Source: DASREM01 sp035652095
GTDB taxonomy: Bacteria > Acidobacteriota > Terriglobia > Terriglobales > Acidobacteriaceae
NCBI GenBank assembly: GCA_035652095.1
Contig: DASREM010000028.1
Location: forward strand, 310,001 to 374,000
Length of the DNA: 64,000 nucleotides
Direction: 5' to 3'
Below the pieces are notes generated by a model. That model did no database searches. It saw only the letters and a list, made by a program, of their open reading frames with translations, and was not told the DNA's origin. Each line of letters starts with the position of its first letter. Position 1 is the first letter of the stretch. Shown here in pieces: positions 56,951 through 64,000 of this stretch. The translations under genes were made by a program, and so were the position numbers.

Positions 56951-58129
56951 TTAGAACGTCACCAGTCCCTGCGCGATGTCGTTGGAAGCGACCGGCAGAG
57001 CAACCGGCGTAATCGTCTCTTTCACAGTTCCATTGGCCGCTACGGTCAGAACGTGCAGGGTATTTCCGGTCAGCACGTAGAGGAACTTTCCCGTAGTGTC
57101 AAACGCAAGGTTGGTCGGACCGTTGTTGCCGCCCGATGCCAGCGTGAAGTGTTGAACTTGAGTGGGAGTGGTTGGGTTGGCCAGGCTGTACACGGTGATG
57201 CTGTTGGAAAGCGTTTCCGAAGTGTACAGGAAGGTGCCCGCCTTGTTGGTGGTCAGCCAGCAGATCGCAGTACCAGTATTTGCCACGGTACGGGTGAAAG
57301 TCATGATTCCCGTCAGAGGCGCATACGCGTAAACGCCGATCAGGCTGTCGCCAGGTAACCCTGCGTAGAAGATATTCCTGCTGGGATGAGGAGCGATGCC
57401 AAAGAACACGTGGTCCCCATTGGGCACGGTCTTGCCTGACAAGCGGGTGAGCACGCCCGAGCTATTCACCCGGTAGGAGTTGATCGCCGAGGGAACGCCC
57501 ATAAACAAGTCGGCAAAGATGATGTGGGACTTGCCGTTGACCACTGACGTGGGAGAAGCTCCGCTCGGCAGAGTGATGGTATTGCCAGTAGGAGTCAGAA
57601 CCCCGCTGCTGCTCGACGCAAAGGTCGTGATGTTCGGATTGGTCGCGGTCTGGTTCGGATCCGAGTCCTTGTTCATGACCGTGAGCACTCCGGCTCCGTT
57701 GCTGGTGTCGGTCCAGGAAAGGCTGGAGGGTTGAGGGCCGAGAGAGGGGAACGGAGAACCCGGCACGGCGGTCAGGCTGCCGTTGGCATTGATGGTGAAC
57801 GCGCCGATGGTGTTGCTGTGCATGTCAACCGCGAACATCAGGGTGTGCGCGGGATTGGTGACGACTTCCACGTCCGCATCAAGCGCCAGGCCGGTATTGG
57901 GGAAGTTGGTGAGGCCCGTTCCACCGGTCGGGTAAGGCGCACCGGGTAAAAGGGTCAGGTTGCCGTTGCCATCGTTACTGTAGCCAAGAACGGCGTTTTG
58001 CCCGGTCAGGCCATTATTTGTTTCCAGGTACACAAAATTGGATTGAGCGAACACTGCTACACCGCTGAGCAGGATCAGCACAACCACGGCCAGGCAAAAT
58101 ACCTGCCGATTGATCTGGGAGAAGTTCAT
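56951..58129 (-). CDS. Secreted beta-propeller protein (YVTN/lactonase-like)
   Basis: The ATG at 58129 is preceded by AAGGAGGCACGTAGC. A signal peptide (MNFSQINRQVFCLAVVVLIL to FAQS) is followed by 365 residues of repeated blades: NNGLTGQNAVLGYSNDGNGN, HSNTIGAFTINANGSLTAVP, then GDSLIGVYAYAPLTGIMTFT, and LSNSITVYSLANPTTPTQVQ. Blades have the xxxVxVxxxxxxGxLxxxx pattern of YVTN/6-phosphogluconolactonase-like propellers. No catalytic residues are certain. It is exported and probably binds something at the surface. A strong terminator ends it. Confidence 0.85.
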   Translation of the reverse strand: MNFSQINRQVFCLAVVVLILLSGVAVFAQSNFVYLETNNGLTGQNAVLGYSNDGNGNLTLLPGAPYPTGGTGLTNFPNTGLALDADVEVVTNPAHTLMFAVDMHSNTIGAFTINANGSLTAVPGSPFPSLGPQPSSLSWTDTSNGAGVLTVMNKDSDPNQTATNPNITTFASSSSGVLTPTGNTITLPSGASPTSVVNGKSHIIFADLFMGVPSAINSYRVNSSGVLTRLSGKTVPNGDHVFFGIAPHPSRNIFYAGLPGDSLIGVYAYAPLTGIMTFTRTVANTGTAICWLTTNKAGTFLYTSETLSNSITVYSLANPTTPTQVQHFTLASGGNNGPTNLAFDTTGKFLYVLTGNTLHVLTVAANGTVKETITPVALPVASNDIAQGLVTF

Positions 58130-58534
58130 TGCTACGTGCCTCCTTAAAATTTGTCCTCGCAGTTAACTTGCCGGGAATCCGCCACCTTCCCCTTCTTCCA
58201 CGGCGGGGTTTGGTTCCGGTGTGAGCCGAACCAGAACTGTCAATTTTTCTTGAAACCTCAGGCCGGCCAGGTATGGATTGGCCGGGAACCCAGGAAAATG
58301 CTATGCAGCAATCCGTCTGGAGTTGGCAATCGGCGCGCCAAAACACTGAGCTGCTGTGGCGATCTTTAATAAGGGAGAGATCAGCATTAAAATCATTTGT
58401 TTAGGGAGAGGTTATGCACTAAACCTTGAGGAAATGAGGACGGAGGAGGGTGCATGTAATGTTCACTCTTAGGAAGCGAATTATCCCAATTCACTGGCCG
58501 AGAAAAGCCGGGGTGAGAAGAAAGGCCTTCGACT
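58130..58534. other. Intergenic gap with the beta-propeller leader
   Basis: No coding region is seen. On the minus strand the beta-propeller gene should be transcribed from here. TTGACA occurs at 58235-58240, with no clear -10 box downstream, and the hairpin GGTTC/GAACC lies at about 58211-58231. Between 58365 and 58534 the sequence is A/T-richer, with no recognisable element. I saw no known riboswitch. Confidence 0.45.
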
Positions 58535-59575
58535 TTAATCTCCAGTCATCATGCGCCAAGCCTCGCGGCTGGTGACCATCACATGCTGCACGCTCTTGAC
58601 GGCCCGCATGTATTGCGCCCTCTCGAATGATCCCGGATCGGAGCACCGTAGCTGGCTCATGCTGCCTTTCATCTGCTCGACCGATTCATATTCGTGCTCA
58701 TGCATCCATTCGATGACGCCTTGTTCGATGTAGCGCAGATGACTAATGCCGTTGCGCAGCAGCGTAGAACACAGCATGGTTACGTCGGCACCGACCATGA
58801 GCAGCTTTATGACGTCTTCCGGCCCATGAATGCCGCTGGTGGCGGCCAGGCTGGCACGAATCTGCCCGTAGAGAATTCCAATCCAGGTAAGCGGCAAACG
58901 CATGGCCTGGGGTGTGCTTAACAGGACGTGAGGCGTGATCTCAAGCTGCTCAAGATCGATATCGGGCTGGTAGAAACGATTGAACAAAACCAAACCATTG
59001 GCGCCGGCGTCGTCCAGCTGCTTGGCCATGTTGGACATGTTGCTGAAAAACGGGCTGAGCTTCACGGCCACCGGAATCGAAATGGAGGATCGGACGGACT
59101 CGAGGATTTCTATGTATGTACGCTCGATTTCAACTCCCGGAACATCGAGCGCGGTGGGCAGAAAGTAGATGTTGCATTCGAGGGCATCCGCCCCGGCCTG
59201 CTCAATCTGCTTCGCGTACTTCGTCCAGCCGCCCACGGTCGAGCCGTTCAGACTGGCGATGATCGGGATGCTGACGGCCTCTTTCACTTTGCGGATGTGG
59301 TTCAGATAACCCTCGGGCCCCAGGCGAAATTCACCAGGGCTGGGAAAGAACGTCTGCGACTCGGCAAAACTCTCGGTGCCGGCAGTCAGGTGATGTTCAA
59401 GTTCGAACATTTCCTGGCGCAGCTGTTCTTCGAACAAGGAATACAAGACCACGGCGGAAGCGCCGGAATCTTCGAGGTGTCGGACGTTGTCGATTTCCTG
59501 GGACAATGGCGAAGCCGATGCGACCAGCGGAGTGCGCAGCTTCAAGCCCAAATAACGCGTGCTCAGGTTAACCAT
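58535..59575 (-). CDS. Dihydroorotate dehydrogenase-like protein, PFOR-linked
   Basis: The 346-residue TIM-barrel FMN-type protein has MVNLSTRYLGLKLRTPLVAS, IPIIASLNGSTVGGWTKYAK, EQAGADALECNIYFLP, PVAVKLSPFFSNMSNMAKQL, GLVLFNRFYQPDI and, near the C-terminus, GADVTMLCSTLLRNGI. It is close to class 1-like DHODs, but the catalytic Cys/Ser loop is not obvious. Its start is 15 bp after the PFOR stop, so the pair is an operon. Such DHOD-like genes are often found with nifJ; whether it uses pyruvate electrons or a different substrate is unknown. Confidence 0.85.
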   Translation of the reverse strand: MVNLSTRYLGLKLRTPLVASASPLSQEIDNVRHLEDSGASAVVLYSLFEEQLRQEMFELEHHLTAGTESFAESQTFFPSPGEFRLGPEGYLNHIRKVKEAVSIPIIASLNGSTVGGWTKYAKQIEQAGADALECNIYFLPTALDVPGVEIERTYIEILESVRSSISIPVAVKLSPFFSNMSNMAKQLDDAGANGLVLFNRFYQPDIDLEQLEITPHVLLSTPQAMRLPLTWIGILYGQIRASLAATSGIHGPEDVIKLLMVGADVTMLCSTLLRNGISHLRYIEQGVIEWMHEHEYESVEQMKGSMSQLRCSDPGSFERAQYMRAVKSVQHVMVTSREAWRMMTGD

Positions 59576-59590
59576 GATGTCTCCTCCAGG

Positions 59591-62500
59591 TCATTTCGCA
59601 TCAACCGGGACTGCTGCTTCCTTCTCATCGGGCGCGGGCTTTACCGCATTGCCGTTCCTCTGCTCCGGCTTTTTCTCGAATTTGCGCTGTGACATGTATT
59701 CGTAAAAACGGAAACGGGTATCAGCGTCCTGTTGCGCCTGCTTCCAGAGACGCTCCGCATCCGCAGGCTTGCTTTTGGAAAGCATTTTGAAGCGAGTTTC
59801 CATGTACATGAAATCCTGAATCTTCCTGGTGGGCGTGCGTGAATCCAGCAGAAGCGGATTCTCACCTTGTTCGGCGCGCTCAGGGTTGTAGCGATAGAGC
59901 AGCCACTGTCCGGAATCGACCGCGGCTTTCTGGTCCGACATGGCGGTGGTCATGTTGATGCCGTGGGCGATGCAGTGGGAGTAGGCGATGATCAAGCTAG
60001 GCCCGTCGTAGGCCTCCGCCTCGAGGAAAGACTTGAGCGTATGTTCGTCTTTCGCTCCCATCGCGACGCTGGCGACATAGACGCTGCTGTAGGTCATAGC
60101 CATCATGCCGAGGTCTTTCTTGGGGCCGGGCTTTCCGCCCGCGGCGAATTTCGCCACTGCCGCGCGGGGAGTCGATTTCGAAGCTTGGCCACCGGTGTTG
60201 GAGTACACCTCGGTATCGAGCACCAACAAGTTCACATTGCGCCCGCTGGCCAGAACATGATCGAGGCCGCCATAGCCGATGTCGTACGCCCAGCCGTCGC
60301 CGCCGACGATCCAGACGCTCTTTTTCACCAGCATGTCGGCGAGGGCGAACAGTTGGCGAGATTCGCTGTCCGTCCTGCCTGACAATTTTTGTTTAAGCAG
60401 TGCAACGCGTTGACGCTGGTCGAAAATGTCTGCCTCGTCCTTTTGCGGAGCGGAAATGAGGGCAGTCACGAGTTGTTCGCCGAGAACCCCGGCCATTCGT
60501 CGTGTCAGTTCCTGAGCGAACTGAGTTTGCTTGTCGATGGACAGCCGGAAGCCGAGTCCGAACTCTGCGTTGTCTTCGAACAGGGAGTTCGACCAGGCAG
60601 GGCCGCGGCCCTCGGCATTCTTGGTCCACGGAGTGGTGGGAAGATTCCCGCCATAGATCGAGGAACAACCGGTCGCGTTTGCAATGACCGCCCGGTCGCC
60701 AAATAGCTGCGAAAGCAATTTCAAATACGGGGTTTCGCCACAACCGGAGCAGGCGCCTGAGAACTCGAACAGTGGCTCCTGGATCTGCTGCTGGCGAATA
60801 TTGCTGTTTTTCACCTTGCGGCGATCCAGCTCCGGCAAGGTGAGAAAGAATTCCCAATTCTCGCGCTCGGTTGCGCGCAGCGGCGGCTGCGGCGACATAT
60901 TGATCGCCTTGAGCCGGGTCTCGGTCTTGTTCTTGGCAGGGCAAATGTCAACGCAGATCCCGCAGCCGGTGCAATCTTCGGGAGCGACCTGGATTGTGTA
61001 TTTCAGGCCTTGCCACTCCTTATCGCGGGCATCGGCCACCTTGAAGGTTGCTGGAGCCGTCTTTAGTTCGGCGCTGTCGTAGACCTTGATTCGGATTACC
61101 GCGTGCGGGCACACCATGGCGCATTTTCCGCACTGAATACAGGTCTTGGTATCCCACACCGGGATCTCCAGCGCGATGTTGCGCTTCTCCCACTTCGCGG
61201 TGCCCGTCGGAAAGGTCCCATCCGCTGGAAACACGCCGACCGGAAGCTCATCCCCACGCCCCGCGTAGATGGTTCCCAGAACGTCGCGTTCGAATTTTGG
61301 AGCGTCGTTCGAGAAGGGAGGGGGCATCTGAATAGCGCTACTGGCGTGTTCCGGGATCTTGACTTCAAAAAGGTGGGCCAGGGTTTCGTCCACCGCTTGC
61401 ATGTTCTTCTGAACAATTTCTTCACCCTTCTTGCCATAGGTATCACGAATGGACTCACGAATCGCTTCGATGGCTTCATCTCGAGGCAGCACTTTCGAAA
61501 TTGCGAAGAAGCAGACCTGCATGATGGTGTTCATGCGGCTGCCCATGCCAGTTTCGCGAGCCACCTTGTAGGCATCGATCACATAAAAGCGGGCTTTTTT
61601 GCCGATCAGTTGTTCCTGCACGGGCCGGGGAAGGTGGTCCCACACTTCTTCTGCGGAAAAAGGACTGTTCAACAGGAAGGTTCCGCCCGGGACCAGAGGC
61701 CCTACCATGTCATAGCGCTCGAGGAAGATCCATTGATGGCAGGCGACGAAATTGGCTTTGCTTACCAGATAGCTGGAGCGGATGGGTTGAGGCCCAAAGC
61801 GGAGGTGAGAAACCGTCATCGCGCCTGACTTTTTCGAGTCGTACACGAAGTATCCCTGGGCGTAGTTGGGTGTGTTCTCGCCGATGATCTTGATGGAATT
61901 CTTATTTGCGCCTACGGTGCCGTCAGCGCCGAGTCCGTAGAACATCGCGCGCACGACGCTGTCGGGCTCGGTCGAGAAGTTGGGATCGTAGTCCAGACTG
62001 CTGTGACTGACATCGTCGCGAATGCCGACGGTAAAGTGTTCTTTGGGCTTGGGAAGCTCGAGGTTGTCGTAGACGGCTTTGACCATGGCAGGCGTGAATT
62101 CCTTGGACGACAACCCGTAACGTCCGCCAACAATGGAAGTCAGAGTGGTTCGCTTGCCATGCTGAAACCCTTCATGCAGGGCATTGACTACGTCCTGGTA
62201 GAGCGGCTCGCCCACGGCTCCAGGTTCCTTGGTGCGATCGAGTACGGCGATGTGTTTCACTGTTGCCGGGAGTGCTTGCAGCAGGTGTTGGACCGAGAAG
62301 GGGCGGAACAGGCGCACTTTCAGCAAGCCCACTTTTTGTCCACCAGCATTCAGATAGTCCACGGCCTCGTGCGCGGCCTCGGCCCCGGATCCCATCATCA
62401 CGATGACGCGATCGGCGTCCGGAGCGCCGACGTAATCGAACAACCGGTACTTCCGTCCGACGAGCCCCGCAAACTTGTCCATCGTCTCCTCGACGATCGC

Positions 62501-63220
62501 AGGACAGGCTTCGTAGTAAGGGCTGATGGTTTCGCGAATCTGGAAGAAAACGTCGGGATTCTGCGCCGTCCCGCGCATGACCGGATGATCGGGTGACAGG
62601 GCGCGCTCGCGGTGTTCGAAGACGCGATCCATGTCAATCATGGCGCGCAGGTCGTCTTCAGCAAGCATTTCAATCTTGTTGACTTCGTGCGAAGTCCGGA
62701 ATCCGTCGAAGAAATGAAGGAAGGGAACGCGGGATTCAAGTGCTGCCGCGTGCGCGATCAGCGCGAAGTCCATGGCCTCCTGCACCGAGTTGGAGCAGAG
62801 CATGGCCCAGCCGGTGGTGCGACATGCCATCACGTCGCTGTGATCGCCAAAAATCGAAAGGGCGTGGGTCGCCAGGGTACGGGCTGAAACGTGAAAAGCC
62901 GTCGGCGTCAGTTCGCCGGCAATCTTGTTCATGTTAGGGATCATCAGCAGCAGACCCTGCGAAGCAGTGAAGGTCGTGGCCAGAGAGCCGGTCTGAAGGG
63001 CGCCGTGAACCGCGCCGGCAGCGCCGCCTTCGCTTTGCATCTCCATGACATGAGGCACAGTGCCCCAGATATTGGGAACGTCCTCAGAGGCCCACTGGTC
63101 GGCCCACTCGCCCATGGTGGAGGAAGGAGTGATGGGATAAATGGCGATCACTTCATTCAGGCGATAGGCGACGTGGGCTACCGCCTCATTGGCGTCCATT
63201 GTCTTGCATTTGCTGTTCAT
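59591..63220 (-). CDS. nifJ: Pyruvate:ferredoxin (flavodoxin) oxidoreductase
   Basis: The start ATG 63220 follows GAAGGGATTTCC. The 1209-residue single-chain enzyme has the order of NifJ-type PFOR: the domain I TPP-binding start (VAYRLNEVIAIYPITPSSTM), the gamma-like domain (SNSVQEAMDFALIAHAAALE, FGLGADGTVGANKNSIKIIG), two [4Fe-4S] clusters (CIQCGKCAMVCPH and CTGCGICVDICPAK, about 690-750), CSGCGETPYLKLLSQLFGDR for the proximal cluster, and the TPP domain GDGWAYDIGYGGLDHVLASG. It interconverts pyruvate and acetyl-CoA plus CO2 and reduces ferredoxin or flavodoxin, in the cytosol. A DHOD-like partner follows. Confidence 0.95.
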   Translation of the reverse strand: MNSKCKTMDANEAVAHVAYRLNEVIAIYPITPSSTMGEWADQWASEDVPNIWGTVPHVMEMQSEGGAAGAVHGALQTGSLATTFTASQGLLLMIPNMNKIAGELTPTAFHVSARTLATHALSIFGDHSDVMACRTTGWAMLCSNSVQEAMDFALIAHAAALESRVPFLHFFDGFRTSHEVNKIEMLAEDDLRAMIDMDRVFEHRERALSPDHPVMRGTAQNPDVFFQIRETISPYYEACPAIVEETMDKFAGLVGRKYRLFDYVGAPDADRVIVMMGSGAEAAHEAVDYLNAGGQKVGLLKVRLFRPFSVQHLLQALPATVKHIAVLDRTKEPGAVGEPLYQDVVNALHEGFQHGKRTTLTSIVGGRYGLSSKEFTPAMVKAVYDNLELPKPKEHFTVGIRDDVSHSSLDYDPNFSTEPDSVVRAMFYGLGADGTVGANKNSIKIIGENTPNYAQGYFVYDSKKSGAMTVSHLRFGPQPIRSSYLVSKANFVACHQWIFLERYDMVGPLVPGGTFLLNSPFSAEEVWDHLPRPVQEQLIGKKARFYVIDAYKVARETGMGSRMNTIMQVCFFAISKVLPRDEAIEAIRESIRDTYGKKGEEIVQKNMQAVDETLAHLFEVKIPEHASSAIQMPPPFSNDAPKFERDVLGTIYAGRGDELPVGVFPADGTFPTGTAKWEKRNIALEIPVWDTKTCIQCGKCAMVCPHAVIRIKVYDSAELKTAPATFKVADARDKEWQGLKYTIQVAPEDCTGCGICVDICPAKNKTETRLKAINMSPQPPLRATERENWEFFLTLPELDRRKVKNSNIRQQQIQEPLFEFSGACSGCGETPYLKLLSQLFGDRAVIANATGCSSIYGGNLPTTPWTKNAEGRGPAWSNSLFEDNAEFGLGFRLSIDKQTQFAQELTRRMAGVLGEQLVTALISAPQKDEADIFDQRQRVALLKQKLSGRTDSESRQLFALADMLVKKSVWIVGGDGWAYDIGYGGLDHVLASGRNVNLLVLDTEVYSNTGGQASKSTPRAAVAKFAAGGKPGPKKDLGMMAMTYSSVYVASVAMGAKDEHTLKSFLEAEAYDGPSLIIAYSHCIAHGINMTTAMSDQKAAVDSGQWLLYRYNPERAEQGENPLLLDSRTPTRKIQDFMYMETRFKMLSKSKPADAERLWKQAQQDADTRFRFYEYMSQRKFEKKPEQRNGNAVKPAPDEKEAAVPVDAK

Positions 63221-63418
63221 GGAAATCCCTTCGGCGAGGCTCGGGGCGGGCGACTAGAGTGGAGTTCTCCCGCAAGACCGGCGACTCACCCTCGAACCAA
63301 AGTTTCTACCCTGGGCCGGGCGCCCGTCGGCAATGGGGATCACAGAAGGTTGTGACTTCCATCACAAGAAGGATTTGGGCAGTAACCGGCAATGAAGGAA
63401 CGCGGGCTGAAAACAGCA
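63221..63418. other. Promoter-containing gap upstream of nifJ
   Basis: No coding region is seen. The nifJ promoter on the minus strand should lie here, but no consensus -35/-10 pair could be placed. The sequence is GC-rich near 63230-63250 and AT-richer near 63360. Confidence 0.3.
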
Positions 63419-63455
63419 CTGCCCGGACTCAGCAGCGCATGCTGAGTCCGGGCAG
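63419..63455 (-). terminator. 16-bp perfect hairpin downstream of the last gene
   Basis: CTGCCCGGACTCAGCA (63419-63434) and TGCTGAGTCCGGGCAG (63440-63455) are perfect reverse complements with a 5-nt loop. It lies 22 bp after the stop of the partial minus-strand gene, and the minus strand reads GTGCTGTTTTC beyond it. The short T-run makes it a plausible intrinsic terminator for that gene. Confidence 0.75.
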
Positions 63456-63477
63456 GTTGAGTGGTTCGGTTCGTGGT

Positions 63478-63999
63478 TTAGTGAGGGGTGAAGTCCTGGC
63501 GATACGCAAGGTTGTTTACGTCGCGAAACATCGGCGTTCCCGGCGGTAAGTTTTTCGGATCCGTGAACAGGGGATCGAAGCGGTAATTACGCACCGGTGG
63601 CTCGTACACGGAATAGTTGCAGCACTTGAAGGTGCCGGTGTTGTAGGTGGAATAGAACAAGCTCACCAGCGAGCCTTTGTAGTAAAGGCTCTGGCCACTC
63701 CAGTTCTCGAGGAAGCGCAGGAAGTTGTGCAGACCACCATCGGTGCCGAAGTAGGCAGTCGGGTCCGCAGAAGGATGTGGGAAGGTAATGGTTTTTCCTG
63801 CTGCAATTGCCACCCGGTAATAGGTGGTGTTCGCGGGCCGGTATTTGGTGGCATCCGTGGGGTGAAGCAGGCTGCCCGTGGTCGTGACAGCACCTGTGGA
63901 TACTCCAGCGTCCAGCCACTGATTTGAAAGCAGGGTAACTGTATCTGCGATCACGGCGGCTGCCGAGTGCGCCGGTTCGGAGGCGTTGGGGTTGAGCCA
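63478..63999 (-). CDS. C-terminal part of a large extracellular or pilus-associated protein (5' end missing)
   Basis: The frame is open to the window edge, and codons at 63955-63999 read WLNPNASEPAHSAAA, so the start shown by the internal GTG at 63954 is not the true one. The visible 173 residues end after YRQDFTPH. Features are SQWLDAG-like Ser/Thr-rich strands, TAYFGTDGGLHNFLRFLENW, YYKGSLVSLFYSTYNTGTFK with a double Cys (CCNY), then PVRNYRFDPLFTDPKNLPPG and FRDVNNLAYRQ. I recall this tail in large acidobacterial secreted or type IV pilus-linked proteins, but cannot verify that. Only the end is visible, so no domain can be assigned. Confidence 0.7.
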   Translation of the reverse strand, partial: WLNPNASEPAHSAAAVIADTVTLLSNQWLDAGVSTGAVTTTGSLLHPTDATKYRPANTTYYRVAIAAGKTITFPHPSADPTAYFGTDGGLHNFLRFLENWSGQSLYYKGSLVSLFYSTYNTGTFKCCNYSVYEPPVRNYRFDPLFTDPKNLPPGTPMFRDVNNLAYRQDFTPH

Positions 64000-64000
64000 G

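Noticed and set aside
58130..58534. A riboswitch upstream of the beta-propeller gene
   Set aside because: The leader has a hairpin and a TTGACA, but none of the conserved c-di-GMP, cobalamin or TPP riboswitch segments I looked for.

Overview
The window looks like chromosomal DNA from an Acidobacteriota (class Terriglobia-like) bacterium. It is GC-rich (roughly 58-60% judged by eye, not computed). Gene content fits that group: a split cytochrome b with a multiheme cytochrome c, an ECF sigma factor next to a TPR-bearing Ser/Thr kinase, secreted Abhydrolase_10, prolyl oligopeptidase and M28 peptidases, BshA, PFOR, and many dispersed palindromic intergenic repeats. Taxonomy is inference from content only. 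I saw no transposase, phage gene or CRISPR array. Both window edges cut a gene.

Layout. 1-4.2 kb: four head-to-tail glycosyltransferases (the first truncated), three of them CgeB-like paralogues. 4.2-6.4 kb: a secreted alpha/beta hydrolase, an isoprenylcysteine-methyltransferase-like membrane protein and ssb. 6.7 kb: a small ferredoxin with a probable leaderless promoter. 7.4-21.2 kb: a long one-way (minus strand) respiratory block, read from 21.2 kb down: ferrochelatase, Rieske protein, cytochrome b6-like, subunit IV-like, an octaheme cytochrome c, a cupredoxin-like lipoprotein, heme A synthase CtaA, an ABC-2 ATPase and permease, a DUF420 protein, a small unknown protein and a HEAT/lipoyl-like membrane protein. 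21.5-26.1 kb: isocitrate dehydrogenase, NrdR, a flippase-like membrane protein, a lytic transglycosylase and a HAD hydrolase. 26.2-30.2 kb (plus strand): a TPR protein, a lower-GC orphan, threonine synthase and an AlaX-type editing protein. 30.4-39.4 kb: a mixed region with a DUF1906 protein, a LytS-type kinase, bshA, PilZ, a YdjC/HpnK deacetylase, tRNA-Val, a VOC protein, a metallophosphoesterase and a large glycoside hydrolase. 39.5-44.2 kb: Ser/Thr kinase plus ECF sigma factor, divergent from a Pro/Ala-rich secreted protein. 44.3-52.5 kb: secreted hydrolases, DinB, tRNA-Asp, a DisA_N protein and two peptidases. 52.6-58.1 kb: an outer-membrane barrel, two unusual repeat proteins, a receiver protein, a GNAT protein and a beta-propeller. 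58.5-63.2 kb: PFOR with a DHOD-like partner. The last gene is partial.

The 7.4-21.2 kb block is the main functional unit. It supplies heme (HemH), converts it to heme A (CtaA), and builds a quinol-oxidising b/Rieske complex whose electrons would leave through an eight-heme membrane-anchored cytochrome and perhaps a copper lipoprotein. No oxidase subunit lies in the window.

The least expected signal is in the intergenic DNA. Several gaps hold arrays of a strictly 7-bp period whose unit sequence differs from locus to locus. The best are arranged as inverted pairs, and two abut a -10 box lying exactly 8 nt before a start codon. A second family of palindromes (core CAGCCG-3nt-CGGCTG) fills other gaps, and all junctions from the Rieske gene to subunit IV and the cytochrome carry one or the other type.
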